A DNA stretch of 64,000 bases from contig NZ_CP076547.1 of NCBI RefSeq assembly GCF_018889995.1, positions 1,116,001-1,180,000 of the forward strand, in the 5' to 3' direction. The position numbers and the translations under genes were made by a program. Of the stretch, positions 51,736-61,534 are shown in pieces. The notes below the pieces were generated by a model. That model had not been told where the DNA came from and searched no databases. It worked only from the letters and a program-made list of their open reading frames with translations. This DNA is from Subtercola sp. PAMC28395. GTDB lineage: Bacteria > Actinomycetota > Actinomycetes > Actinomycetales > Microbacteriaceae. Numbering within the stretch: position 1 is the first letter of the stretch; each line of letters starts with the position of its first letter.

Positions 51736-54081
51736 ATGCCCGATTACTCAAAGAAGCCCGCCACAGGCGGCAACAAGTACTCCAAGAGCCCCAGCACAGG
51801 CGGCTCATCTGCTGGTGCACGCAGCGCCGGCCACAGAGGCTACAAGCCTGCCGAAGCAGGAGCCCCGAAGAAGGCCCGCTGGAACGCAGACGAGCGCGCC
51901 ACACGCGGAGCCGCTCCCACCAACCGTGGTGAGCGCCCCAACTGGGAGCCGCGCGCGGCGACCCCCACCCGCGAGAGCAACTACAGCGACCGTGGTGCCC
52001 GTTCGGAGCGCCCGTCGTACGGCGACCGCGGAGCATCAACCGGCCGTCCGTCGTACGGTGACCGTGGAGCATCCACCGGTCGCCCCTCCTACGGTGACCG
52101 CAACTCTTCGGGAGCAGGCCGCTCCGAGCGTCCCTCCTACGGTGACCGCCCGGCGCGCAGCAACGACCGCCCGTCGTACGGCGACCGCAACTCCAGCTCC
52201 GACCGTGGAGCTTCGACGGGTCGCCCGTCGTACGGTGACCGTGGAGCATCCACCGGTCGCCCCTCCTACGGTGACCGCAACGCTTCCGGCGCTGGCCGTT
52301 CAGAGCGACCCTCCTACGGCGACCGCAACTCCAGCTCCGACCGTGGAGCTTCGACGGGTCGCCCGTCGTACGGTGACCGTGGAGCATCCACCGGTCGCCC
52401 CTCCTACGGTGACCGCCCCGAGCGCACCTCGAGCGAGCGCCCCTCTTACGGTGACCGCGGAGCCGCTCGCACCGAGCGCCCTTCGTACGGTGACCGCCCG
52501 GCTCGCACCTCGAGCGACCGCCCGTCATACGGCGACCGCCCCCCACGCACCGAGCGTCCCAGCTACGGTGACCGCCCGGCTCGCACCGAGCGTCCCAGCT
52601 ACGGTGACCGCCCTGAGCGCACCTCCAGTGACCGCCCGTCGTACGGTGACCGCGGAGCCGCTCGCACCGAGCGTCCCTCGTACGGTGACCGCCCGGCCCG
52701 CACCTCGAGCGACCGCCCCGCGCGCTCGTTCGATGACCGCCGCGACTCCAACACCGACCGCGCCAGCCGTGGCAGCGACTTCTACCCGAAGCGCGAGAAC
52801 AACGGCTACAGCGACGGTGCAGGCACCGCAGCAGCAGGCCGATTCGGTGCGCAGGATGATGTTGTCCTCGAGCGTCTCGAAGCCGAAGTGACCACCGCAT
52901 CCGACGTCGTCGACAAGACGTTCGGCGACCTCGGCCTGGGTGACAACATCACCCGCCAGCTCGCTGCAATGGGTGCCCCGAGCCCGTTCCCGATCCAGGC
53001 GGCGACCATCCCCGACGTTCTCGCCGGCAAGGACGTTCTCGGTCGCGGCAAGACCGGCTCCGGCAAGACGATCGCCTTCGGCGCTCCTCTCGTCGAGCGC
53101 CTCATGGAGAACGACGGAGCCAAGGGTCGCAAGCCCGGCCGCCTCCCTCGCGCCCTGATTCTCGCCCCGACGCGTGAGCTCGCGATGCAGATCGACCGCA
53201 CCGTGCAGCCCATCGCCCGCTCGGTCGGCCTGTTCACCACGCCGATCTTCGGTGGGGTGCCGCAGTACAAGCAGGTCTCAGCCCTGCAGCGCGGAACCGA
53301 CATCATCATCGCGACCCCCGGCCGCCTCGAAGACCTCGTCGAGCAGGGTCGACTCGACCTCTCGCAGGTCAAGATCGTCGTTCTCGACGAGGCAGACCAC
53401 ATGTGCGACCTCGGGTTCCTCGAGCCCGTGCAGCGCATCCTGCGCCTGACCTCGCCGAAGAGCCAGAAACTGCTCTTCTCCGCGACCCTCGACAAGGGCG
53501 TCGCCCAGCTCGTCAATGAGTTCCTCGTCGAGCCGGCCGTGCACGAAGTCGCTGGTGAAGACCAGGCTTCTTCGACGATCGACCACCGCGTTCTGCTCAT
53601 CGAGCAGCGCGACAAGCGTGCGATCATCGAGCAGCTCGCCTCCGGTGAGGGTAAGACGCTGATCTTCGCCCGCACCCGTGCGTTCGCAGAGGAGCTCGCC
53701 GACCAGCTCGACGGTGCCGGCATTCCGTCGACGTCGTTGCACGGTGACCTCAACCAGGCCCGCCGTACGCGCAACCTCCAGCTGCTCACGAGTGGCCGGG
53801 TCAACGTGCTCGTAGCGACCGATGTCGCGGCACGTGGCATCCATGTCGACGACATCAACCTGGTCATCCAGGCCGACGCCCCCGACGAGTACAAGACCTA
53901 CCTGCACCGCTCGGGCCGTACGGGCCGCGCCGGCAAGCAGGGCACGGTCGTGACGCTCATTTCGAAGTCACGTCGCCGCCGCATGGACGAACTGCTCGGC
54001 CGCGCCGACATCGAGGCCACGATGGTGCCCGCCGCTCCCGGCGACCGCCTCATCGACGACCTGCAGAGCGCCGGCGTGTAG
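51736..54081 (+). CDS. DEAD-box RNA helicase with repetitive N-terminal region
   Basis: 781 aa. Residues 1-375 are low-complexity and highly basic, with 17 copies of RPSYGDR separated by GASTG, NSSGAGRSE, PARTSSD and similar spacers. The helicase core begins near 395 and has all motifs: Q-motif PFPIQAATIPDVLAGKD, Walker A GKTGSGKT (about 440), PTREL, TPGR, DEAD at 551-554, SAT, then VATDVAARGI and HRSGRTGRAG. It should unwind structured RNA. The Arg/Tyr/Gly-rich repeats are of a kind that drives RNA binding and condensate formation; most helicases carry such tails at the C-terminus. Confidence 0.95.
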   Translation: MPDYSKKPATGGNKYSKSPSTGGSSAGARSAGHRGYKPAEAGAPKKARWNADERATRGAAPTNRGERPNWEPRAATPTRESNYSDRGARSERPSYGDRGASTGRPSYGDRGASTGRPSYGDRNSSGAGRSERPSYGDRPARSNDRPSYGDRNSSSDRGASTGRPSYGDRGASTGRPSYGDRNASGAGRSERPSYGDRNSSSDRGASTGRPSYGDRGASTGRPSYGDRPERTSSERPSYGDRGAARTERPSYGDRPARTSSDRPSYGDRPPRTERPSYGDRPARTERPSYGDRPERTSSDRPSYGDRGAARTERPSYGDRPARTSSDRPARSFDDRRDSNTDRASRGSDFYPKRENNGYSDGAGTAAAGRFGAQDDVVLERLEAEVTTASDVVDKTFGDLGLGDNITRQLAAMGAPSPFPIQAATIPDVLAGKDVLGRGKTGSGKTIAFGAPLVERLMENDGAKGRKPGRLPRALILAPTRELAMQIDRTVQPIARSVGLFTTPIFGGVPQYKQVSALQRGTDIIIATPGRLEDLVEQGRLDLSQVKIVVLDEADHMCDLGFLEPVQRILRLTSPKSQKLLFSATLDKGVAQLVNEFLVEPAVHEVAGEDQASSTIDHRVLLIEQRDKRAIIEQLASGEGKTLIFARTRAFAEELADQLDGAGIPSTSLHGDLNQARRTRNLQLLTSGRVNVLVATDVAARGIHVDDINLVIQADAPDEYKTYLHRSGRTGRAGKQGTVVTLISKSRRRRMDELLGRADIEATMVPAAPGDRLIDDLQSAGV

Positions 54082-54102
54082 CCGTAGCTGCCCAACCGAA
54101 CT

Positions 54103-54150
54103 GACGCGACGCGCCCCTCCCCACCAACGGGAGGGGCGCGTCGCGTCTTT
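54103..54150 (+). terminator. 18-bp intrinsic terminator of the helicase gene
   Basis: GACGCGACGCGCCCCTCC (54103-54120) pairs perfectly with 54130-54147 around a 9-nt loop, followed by TTTGTGT. Its outer bases resemble those of the catalase terminator at 10263. Confidence 0.85.
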
Positions 54151-54208
54151 GTGTCACGGGGGCTCTGAGTGGCGCGCGCCCCCGCTTCTTCCGCACCTGA
54201 GACGACTT

Positions 54209-54261
54209 GGGTGCGCGAAAACGTCCCTTCGTGGGTTCATTTGGGGACGTTTCGCCGCACC
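54209..54261. repeat. dispersed ~53-bp palindrome, copy F
   Basis: Arms GGGTGCGCGAAAACGTCCC and GGGGACGTTTCGCCGCACC. It lies about 38 kb from the other copies, between the convergent helicase and TMEM175-like genes. It is a single copy, not paired. Confidence 0.75.
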
Positions 54262-54302
54262 GAAGGGCTGGCGGGGGAAGGACGTGGGCGCGCGGGCCGG
54301 GT

Positions 54303-54950
54303 TCAGCTGGGCGCTCGGCCCGACGCGGCGGCGCGGCGGGATGCGCGGTGGCTGATGATCCTGCCCTCGATGAAACCGGTCGGCACGAGCAGGAGCAGGC
54401 CCCAGACGCCGACGCCCGGCACGGTGACGGCGAGAACGAACGCGATGACCATCGTGATCGACGGGACGACGGCCCCGACCAGGCTCAGGGTGCCGCGCAC
54501 GCTCTCGAGCTGCAGCTCGGGGGTGCGCACGATCAGCACCTGCTGGGCGAGGCCCGACAGGCTCGTCACGAGCATCGTGCCGATGTAGAGGCCCGAAGTG
54601 AGCGGGCTCGTGGCCGCGTTGCCCTGGCCGAGCAGCTCTGTCGGAAAGGGCAGGAACACGATGGTCAGCAACCACAGGAAGTTCAGCCACACCAGGGGGA
54701 TCGTGTATCCGTCGATCGACCGGTACAGCTGGTGATGGATCAGCCAGAACCGCGCGATCACCGCGAAGCTCAGAACGAAGAGAAAAAGCTGTTGCGAGTT
54801 CTCCTGCAGGAACTCCGCCGGGGTGGCAGAGCCGAGGTTGCCTGCCGAATCGGCGAGCGGCAGGATGAGCAGCGTCACCGCGATCGCAATGACGGCATCG
54901 CTCAGATTGACGAGCCGGTCGTATCCGCGTCTGATCACCATGAACGCCAT
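54303..54950 (-). CDS. TMEM175-family (DUF1211) potassium-channel-like protein
   Basis: 215 aa from the ATG at 54950, with GAGGGCG upstream; an ATG three codons later is possible. The first helix carries RLVNLSDAVIAIAVTLLILP, matching the bacterial TMEM175 signature where an (F/L)SD motif lines the pore. About six helices follow, including LFLFVLSFAVIARFWLIHHQLY, here broken only at normal boundaries, and PSITMVIAFVLAVTVPG. Bacterial TMEM175 proteins are potassium-selective leak channels. It is divergent from the cyclase-family gene. Confidence 0.87.
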   Translation of the reverse strand: MAFMVIRRGYDRLVNLSDAVIAIAVTLLILPLADSAGNLGSATPAEFLQENSQQLFLFVLSFAVIARFWLIHHQLYRSIDGYTIPLVWLNFLWLLTIVFLPFPTELLGQGNAATSPLTSGLYIGTMLVTSLSGLAQQVLIVRTPELQLESVRGTLSLVGAVVPSITMVIAFVLAVTVPGVGVWGLLLLVPTGFIEGRIISHRASRRAAASGRAPS

Positions 54951-55108
54951 TATCGCCCTCGATCGGTGAAATCGCCGGCAGCCCGCTGACGATCGCCGGC
55001 ACAGGATCGGTGGTGGGTCACCGCTGGGCACCGCTAGCGTGGAAGCAGTGGCGCATGCTGCCCGCACCGCCCAGCCACACTCCCCGCGAGCCAGAAAGCG
55101 AAGGCACC

Positions 55109-55843
55109 ATGTCACGGCAGTTCGTCGACCTCAGCCACACGATCACCGAAGGGCTTGTGACCTACCCCGGTCTGCCCGTGCCGACGTTCGAGCCGCACCT
55201 CACCCGCGAGGACTCGCGGTCGCACTACGCTCCCGGCACCGAATTCCGCATGGACATCATCCGGATGATCGGCAACACCGGCACGTACCTCGACAGCCCG
55301 TTCCACCGCTACGAGGGTGGCGGCGACCTGTCGACGCTTGCGCTCGAGACCCTCGCAGAGCTGCCCGCGGTCGTGTTCCAGTTTCCAGGAGTCGCCGGCA
55401 CGCCCACCGCCGGCCCGTCGCCCGAAGACCAGTCGGAGCCGGGTTTCGACGGCCGGGGCATCACCGCCGACGCGTTCGGCACTGAAGACCTGCGCGGCAC
55501 CGCTGTGCTGCTCAGCACCGGGTGGGACGCCCACTTCGCCACTCCCGAATACCTCCTGGGTGCCCCGTACCTCACCGAAGACGGGGCGCGCACGCTGGTC
55601 GAGCGCGGGGTCGCACTCGTCGGCATCGATTCGCTCAACATCGACAACACCGAGGGTACGGGAGCGCGGCCGGCACATTCGCTGCTGCTGGATGCGGGCA
55701 TCCATGTCGTCGAACACCTCACGAACCTCGGGGGGCTGCCCTTCCGCGGTGCGCGATTCACGGCGGTGCCTCCCAAGGTCGCCGGCTTCGGTACATTCCC
55801 GGTTCGAGCCTTCGCCACTGTGGATGCTCGAACGGAGGGTTAG
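55109..55843 (+). CDS. cyclase-family (kynurenine formamidase-like) protein with altered metal motif
   Basis: 244 aa from the ATG of MSRQFVDLSHTITEG, a typical start for the family. These metal hydrolases (KynB and polyketide-cyclase-like) carry HxGTHxDxPxH. Here the segment reads NTGTYLDSPFH (about residues 58-68): the first and third ligand positions are Asn and Tyr, while Asp and the last His remain. Other family blocks are present, such as LLSTGWDAHF, GVALVGIDSLNIDN and HSLLLDAGIHVVEHL. Activity may be lost or changed. It lies directly before the MFS gene on the same strand, 10 bp apart. Confidence 0.83.
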   Translation: MSRQFVDLSHTITEGLVTYPGLPVPTFEPHLTREDSRSHYAPGTEFRMDIIRMIGNTGTYLDSPFHRYEGGGDLSTLALETLAELPAVVFQFPGVAGTPTAGPSPEDQSEPGFDGRGITADAFGTEDLRGTAVLLSTGWDAHFATPEYLLGAPYLTEDGARTLVERGVALVGIDSLNIDNTEGTGARPAHSLLLDAGIHVVEHLTNLGGLPFRGARFTAVPPKVAGFGTFPVRAFATVDARTEG

Positions 55844-55853
55844 GCTCGAACGT

Positions 55854-57185
55854 GTGACCCGCGACACCGAAGAAGCCGAGCAGGGCATCTTCGGGCGGCA
55901 GGTCCGCTGGGTGACCGTCGGCATGCTCACGCTCATCCTGCTCTCAGCGTTCGAGGCGCTCGCCGTGACCACGGTGATGCCGACGATCAGTGCCGAGCTC
56001 GACGGGGCCTCGCTCTACGCCCTCGCCTTCTCCGGCCCGCTCGCAATCGGCGTCGTGGGCATGGTCGTGGCCGGCAACTGGTCTGACCGCGCAGGCTCCA
56101 AGCGGGCGCTCTACACCTCGGTTGCGTGCTTCGGCGGTGGGCTGGTGATCGCCGGTCTCGCGTACTCCATGCCGGTACTCGTCATCGGCCGCCTGATCTC
56201 AGGCCTGGGTGGGGGCGGCATGACGGTTGCGCTGTTCGTGCTCGTCGCCCGGGTCTTCCCGACGCGGTTGCACCCGAAGGTGTTCGCCGCCTTCGCTGCG
56301 GCGTGGGTCGTGCCGTCGCTGGTGGGCCCGCTGATCGGCGGCATCGTCGCACAGACCGTCGGCTGGCGGTGGGTCTTCCTCGGCGTCGTCGTTCTGGTTG
56401 TTCTGGCCCTCGCCATGGTGGTGCCGGTGATGGGGCAGTTCCCCACCGTCGTCACCGACGAGCCGTGGAAGGTCTCGCGCATACTCTGGTCGCTCGTGGC
56501 GGCCGCTGCAGTGCTCTCCGCGAGCCTTGCTGGCCAGGTGAGTGGGCCTCTCGTGTGGGTTGTCGCTGTCATTGCCGTCGTGGTGGCGATCGTGGCATTG
56601 CGACCGCTGCTGCCGCCCGGGGCGCTCCGTGCTGCGGCCGGGCTCCCCACCATCATCGTTCTCCGCGGACTGGTTGCCGGCGCCTACTTCGCGACGGAGA
56701 CGTACTTGCCGTACTTCTTCACGAGCCAGTACGGGCTCACGCCGGCCGTCGCGGGGCTAGCACTGTCAGTTGCGGGAGTGTCGTGGGCTGGCGCCTCGTG
56801 GGCGCAGGGCAAGTACTCGGAGCGCATCAGCGACGTGGCGAGCATCCGGCTCGGAATCGGGTTGGTGCTGCTCGCCGTACTGGCGGTCATCGGATGCTCG
56901 GTCTGGGGTCTGCCGCCGGCCATCGCCATTGTCGGCTGGCTCTTCGCCGGTGCGGGCATGGGGGCGATGTACCCGCGGCTGTCGGTGGCGATGCTGCGGC
57001 TCTCAACGCCGTCGAACGAGGGGTTCAACTCCTCGGCGCTCTCGATCTCGGACTCGACGGGGGCTGCGATCGCCCTCGCGCTGACGGCAGCCATCTTCGT
57101 GTCACTCGGGTTCACCGGGTGCTTCGTGCTGTCGGGTGTGCTCGCGGTGTTCGCCTTGACTCTGGCCGGTCGCGCCAGAAGCTGA
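55854..57185 (+). CDS. MFS transporter
   Basis: 443 aa from a GTG 10 bp after the cyclase-family stop, so probably in one operon with it. It has twelve helices. The motif A loop between helices 2 and 3 is GNWSDRAGSKRAL, and a motif-C-like stretch VGPLIGGIVAQTVGWRWVFL is in helix 5 and after. This arrangement suits proton-driven drug exporters of the 12- or 14-helix families. The substrate is unknown; a compound handled by the cyclase-like protein is possible but not shown. Confidence 0.9.
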   Translation: MTRDTEEAEQGIFGRQVRWVTVGMLTLILLSAFEALAVTTVMPTISAELDGASLYALAFSGPLAIGVVGMVVAGNWSDRAGSKRALYTSVACFGGGLVIAGLAYSMPVLVIGRLISGLGGGGMTVALFVLVARVFPTRLHPKVFAAFAAAWVVPSLVGPLIGGIVAQTVGWRWVFLGVVVLVVLALAMVVPVMGQFPTVVTDEPWKVSRILWSLVAAAAVLSASLAGQVSGPLVWVVAVIAVVVAIVALRPLLPPGALRAAAGLPTIIVLRGLVAGAYFATETYLPYFFTSQYGLTPAVAGLALSVAGVSWAGASWAQGKYSERISDVASIRLGIGLVLLAVLAVIGCSVWGLPPAIAIVGWLFAGAGMGAMYPRLSVAMLRLSTPSNEGFNSSALSISDSTGAAIALALTAAIFVSLGFTGCFVLSGVLAVFALTLAGRARS

Positions 57186-57242
57186 CGCCTCGGTTGGCTC
57201 GAATGCGACACGCCCAAGAGGTCGCAATGTCAGTGGCAAAAG

Positions 57243-57365
57243 TTATCCTCAGAGCAGGAGCTCGAGGTTATCCACAGGTGGCTTCAGTCGGGCGTGTTTC
57301 CGCGGAATTACCTGTGCGCAATGCTTGTTGAATAGGTGTGGAAACTCTACGATTCCTGTGGATAA
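57243..57365. promoter_or_regulatory. DnaA-box cluster upstream of nrdHIEF
   Basis: Perfect DnaA boxes occur at 57268-57276 (TTATCCACA) and 57357-57365 (TGTGGATAA). Weaker ones are at 57243-57251 (TTATCCTCA, 8 of 9) and 57337-57345 (TGTGGAAAC, 7 of 9). All lie within 123 bp in front of the ribonucleotide reductase operon. DnaA control of nrd genes is known in other bacteria. A perfect 14-bp palindrome (TTACACGCGTGTAA) follows immediately at 57366-57379. Confidence 0.7.
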
Positions 57366-57379
57366 TTACACGCGTGTAA

Positions 57380-57427
57380 CTACTTCATCTAGGGGTCTGT
57401 TCAGAAGCTGACAACTAGATGTAGTGT
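57380..57427 (+). promoter_or_regulatory. pair of NrdR-like boxes
   Basis: CAACTAGATGTAGTGT (57412-57427) agrees with the NrdR consensus acaCwAtATaTwGtgt at about 12 of 16 positions. A weaker copy, CTACTTCATCTAGGGG, lies at 57380-57395. Their centres are exactly 32 bp apart, the three-turn spacing usual for paired NrdR boxes. NrdR represses ribonucleotide reductase genes when dATP is high. The nrdR gene itself is not in the window. Confidence 0.7.
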
Positions 57428-57468
57428 TGAACTCCCGTCACCGGATTTATGAGAAAGGCGCCGATTCC

Positions 57469-57702
57469 ATGGCAATTACGGTCTACACGAAGCCCTCCTG
57501 CGTACAGTGCACCGCAACCTATCGCGCCCTCGAGAACAAGGGTCTCGAATTCGAGATCTTCGACGTCTCGGTTGACGAGAAGGCCCTCGCCGCCGTCAAG
57601 GAGCTGGGCTACCTCCAGGCTCCCGTCGTCATCACCGACGACGACCACTGGTCGGGCTTCCGCCCCGACAAGATCGCTGAACTGGCTGCTCGCGTAGCCT
57701 GA
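57469..57702 (+). CDS. nrdH: glutaredoxin-like electron donor NrdH
   Basis: 77 aa from the ATG of MAITVYTKPSCVQC. The redox pair is CVQC at about residues 11-14, as in NrdH redoxins. VVITDDDHWSGFRPDKIAEL near the C-terminus includes the WSGFRPD motif that separates NrdH from ordinary glutaredoxins. It passes electrons from thioredoxin reductase to NrdE. It is the first gene of nrdH-nrdI-nrdE-nrdF. Confidence 0.96.
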   Translation: MAITVYTKPSCVQCTATYRALENKGLEFEIFDVSVDEKALAAVKELGYLQAPVVITDDDHWSGFRPDKIAELAARVA

Positions 57703-57759
57703 ACAAATGAGGCGCCTGCCCCTGCCAGGCGCCGGGGATCCCAGAGAGGCCGTTGAGCG

Positions 57760-58161
57760 ATGACGAACCTCGTCTATTTCTCCAGCGTCTCAGGAAACAC
57801 TCACCGGTTCATCGAGCGGCTGGGGAAACCCGCTCACCGAATCCCGATCTACGCCAAAGACCCGGCTCTGAGCGTCGATGAGCCTTACGTTCTCGTGCTG
57901 CCGACCTATGGCGGCGGGTCAACCGGGGGAGCAGTACCCAAGCAGGTCATCCACTTTCTCAACGACGCTCACAATCGGTCGCTGATCAGAGGTGTGATCG
58001 CTGCCGGCAACACGAACTTCGGTGAGGCGTACGGCCTCGCAGGCGACATCGTTGCACAGAAGTGCAAGGTGCCCGCCCTCTATCGCTTTGAAGTATTCGG
58101 TACCCCTGACGACCTCGAGGCCGTCACCACAGGATTGGAAGAATTTTGGAAAGCACACTGA
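57760..58161 (+). CDS. nrdI: flavodoxin-like NrdI
   Basis: 133 aa. The FMN-binding protein supplies oxidant for assembly of the dimanganese-tyrosyl cofactor of NrdF. The phosphate loop is [17 protein letters not shown] at the N-terminus, and the isoalloxazine-contact loops are [17 protein letters not shown] and [16 protein letters not shown], all characteristic. It lies between nrdH and nrdE and overlaps the nrdE start by 16 bp. Confidence 0.96.
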   Translation: MTNLVYFSSVSGNTHRFIERLGKPAHRIPIYAKDPALSVDEPYVLVLPTYGGGSTGGAVPKQVIHFLNDAHNRSLIRGVIAAGNTNFGEAYGLAGDIVAQKCKVPALYRFEVFGTPDDLEAVTTGLEEFWKAH

Positions 58162-60293
58162 TCGAGGCGCCCGCAGCGGTGTCGGCGCTCGACTATCACT
58201 CGCTGAACGCGATGCTGAATCTCTACGACGCCGACGGCAAGATTCAGTTCGACAAAGACAAAGAGGCGGCGAAGCAGTACTTCCTGCAGCACGTCAACCA
58301 GAACACCGTCTTCTTCCACAACCTGAAGGAGCGTCTGGACTACCTGGTCGAGAAGGAGTACTACGAGCAGGCAGTGCTCGACCAGTACTCGTTCGAGTTC
58401 ATCCAGAAGCTCAACGACCTCGCGTACTCGAAGAAGTTCCGCTTCGAGACCTTCCTCGGGGCGTTCAAGTACTACACCTCGTACACGCTGAAGACGTTCG
58501 ACGGCAAGCGCTACCTCGAGAGATTCGAAGACCGCGTCGTGATGACAGCCCTCGGTCTGGCCGACGGCGATGAGGCCCTCGCGATCAACCTCGTCGAAGA
58601 GATCATCGGCGGTCGCTTCCAGCCCGCAACGCCGACCTTCCTCAACACTGGCAAGGCCCAGCGCGGAGAGCTCGTATCCTGCTTCCTTCTGCGCATCGAA
58701 GACAACATGGAATCGATCTCCCGGGCGATCAACTCCTCGCTGCAGTTGTCCAAGCGCGGCGGCGGGGTCGCGCTGCTGCTGTCGAACATCCGTGAAGCCG
58801 GAGCCCCGATCAAGCAGATCGAGAACCAGTCGTCGGGCATCATTCCCGTGATGAAGCTGCTCGAAGACTCCTTCAGCTACGCCAACCAGCTCGGTGCCCG
58901 CCAGGGTGCAGGTGCTGTGTACCTCTCGGCACACCACCCCGACATCCTGCGCTTCCTCGACACCAAGCGTGAGAACGCTGACGAGAAGATCCGCATCAAG
59001 ACGCTGTCGCTCGGCGTCGTCGTGCCCGACATCACCTTCGAGCTCGCGAAGAACGACGAAGACATGTACCTCTTCTCGCCGTACGACGTCGAGCGCGTCT
59101 ACGGTGTGCCGTTCGGCGACATCTCGGTGACCGAGAAGTACCGCGAGATGGTCGATGACCCGCGCATCCGCAAGTCGAAGATCAAGGCGCGGGAGTTCTT
59201 CCAGACCCTCGCCGAGATCCAGTTCGAGTCGGGCTACCCGTACATCATGTACGAAGACACCGTCAACAAGGCGAACCCCATCAAGGGTCGCATCAACATG
59301 TCGAACCTCTGCTCTGAGATCCTGCAGGTCAACACCCCGACGAGCTACAACGAAGACCTTTCGTACGACCACATCGGCAAAGACATCTCGTGCAACCTCG
59401 GCTCACTGAATATTGCGCGCACGATGGATTCGCCCGACTTCGGCCTCACGGTCGAGACGGCCATCCGCGGTCTCACCTCGGTTTCGAACCAGAGCCACAT
59501 CTCGTCAGTGCGCTCGATCGAGTCGGGCAACGACCGCTCGCACGCCATCGGTCTCGGCCAGATGAACCTGCACGGGTACCTCGCTCGTGAACGTGTCTTC
59601 TACGGCAGCGAAGAGGGCATCGACTTCACCAACATCTACTTCTACACCGTGCTGTTCCACGCGTTGCGTGCTTCGAACCGCATCGCGATCGAGCGCGGTG
59701 AGGTCTTCGACGGTTTCGCCGACTCGACGTACGCGTCGGGTGAGTTCTTCGACAAGTACACCTCAGCGGTCTGGGCTCCGGCCACGGTGAAGGTCGCGTC
59801 GCTCTTTGACAACGCTTCGATCCACATTCCGACGCAGGCCGACTGGGAAGAGCTGAAGACGTCGGTGCAGGCCCACGGTATCTACAACCAGAACCTGCAG
59901 GCGGTGCCCCCGACCGGCTCGATCTCCTACATCAACAACTCGACGGCCTCGATTCACCCGATCGCGTCGAAGATCGAGATCCGCAAAGAGGGCAAGATCG
60001 GTCGCGTCTACTACCCTGCTGCGTTCCTGACGAACGATAACCTCGAGTACTACCAGGACGCGTACGAGATCGGCTACGAGAAGGTCATCGACACGTATGC
60101 CGCTGCGACCCAGCACGTCGACCAGGGCCTCTCCCTGACCCTGTTCTTCAAAGACACCGCGACGACCCGCGACATCAACCGCGCACAGATCTATGCGTGG
60201 AAGAAGGGCATCAAGACGATCTACTACATTCGTCTGCGCCAGATGGCTCTCGAGGGCACCGAGGTCGAGGGCTGCGTCAGTTGTGCTTTGTAA
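58146..60293 (+). CDS. nrdE: class Ib ribonucleotide reductase alpha subunit
   Basis: 715 aa from a TTG inside the end of nrd[10 protein letters not shown] precedes the NrdE core closely, and no better start lies downstream. It reduces ribonucleoside diphosphates. Active-site cysteines are visible in [16 protein letters not shown], the radical Cys with Asn and Glu in NLCSEIL, and the partner Cys in [10 protein letters not shown]. The C-terminal shuttle pair is CVSC. The N-terminus lacks the ATP-cone, as expected for class Ib, so activity control must be transcriptional. A perfect palindrome overlaps the stop codon. Confidence 0.97.
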   Translation: MESTLIEAPAAVSALDYHSLNAMLNLYDADGKIQFDKDKEAAKQYFLQHVNQNTVFFHNLKERLDYLVEKEYYEQAVLDQYSFEFIQKLNDLAYSKKFRFETFLGAFKYYTSYTLKTFDGKRYLERFEDRVVMTALGLADGDEALAINLVEEIIGGRFQPATPTFLNTGKAQRGELVSCFLLRIEDNMESISRAINSSLQLSKRGGGVALLLSNIREAGAPIKQIENQSSGIIPVMKLLEDSFSYANQLGARQGAGAVYLSAHHPDILRFLDTKRENADEKIRIKTLSLGVVVPDITFELAKNDEDMYLFSPYDVERVYGVPFGDISVTEKYREMVDDPRIRKSKIKAREFFQTLAEIQFESGYPYIMYEDTVNKANPIKGRINMSNLCSEILQVNTPTSYNEDLSYDHIGKDISCNLGSLNIARTMDSPDFGLTVETAIRGLTSVSNQSHISSVRSIESGNDRSHAIGLGQMNLHGYLARERVFYGSEEGIDFTNIYFYTVLFHALRASNRIAIERGEVFDGFADSTYASGEFFDKYTSAVWAPATVKVASLFDNASIHIPTQADWEELKTSVQAHGIYNQNLQAVPPTGSISYINNSTASIHPIASKIEIRKEGKIGRVYYPAAFLTNDNLEYYQDAYEIGYEKVIDTYAAATQHVDQGLSLTLFFKDTATTRDINRAQIYAWKKGIKTIYYIRLRQMALEGTEVEGCVSCAL

Positions 60294-60313
60294 CGGATCG
60301 CGAGCGATCCGTT
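60292..60313 (+). promoter_or_regulatory. palindrome over the nrdE stop codon
   Basis: AACGGATCGC and GCGATCCGTT are separated by two bases and start within the nrdE TAA. As RNA this is a 10-bp hairpin with a minimal loop, no T-run following. It may set the nrdE to nrdF mRNA ratio by pausing, partial termination or 3' protection. Confidence 0.6.
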
Positions 60314-60340
60314 CACTGTGCCCGGTGACATGTCCAATGA

Positions 60341-61357
<1,017 letters not shown>

Positions 61358-61469
61358 GTTCTGTCGGGCGCGATCCTTACGTCGTTTCGGGGGATTTCGA
61401 GTCTGCTGCGCCGAATTGACTCGCTTCGCCAGCCACATTTCGGCATGGCGGCATCACAGCGGTTTCACG

Positions 61470-61515
61470 AAAGAACGGACTGCCAGACCCGCGAGAGTCT
61501 GACAGTCCGTTCTTT
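61470..61515. terminator. bidirectional terminator after nrdF
   Basis: AAAGAACGGACTG and CAGTCCGTTCTTT form a perfect 13-bp stem. After a one-base bulge on each side, CAGAC/GTCTG continues the pairing. The A and T ends suit termination in both directions, serving nrdF and the convergent surface-protein gene. Confidence 0.88.
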
Positions 61516-61534
61516 TGTCTGCTCCCCCGGGGAT

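Noticed and set aside
51629..52900. Long open frame (423 codons) antisense to the helicase N-terminus
   Set aside because: It is a by-product of the GC-rich RPSYGDR repeats. The product is Arg/Gly/Cys-rich low complexity with no start signal, and the sense strand encodes a clear helicase.
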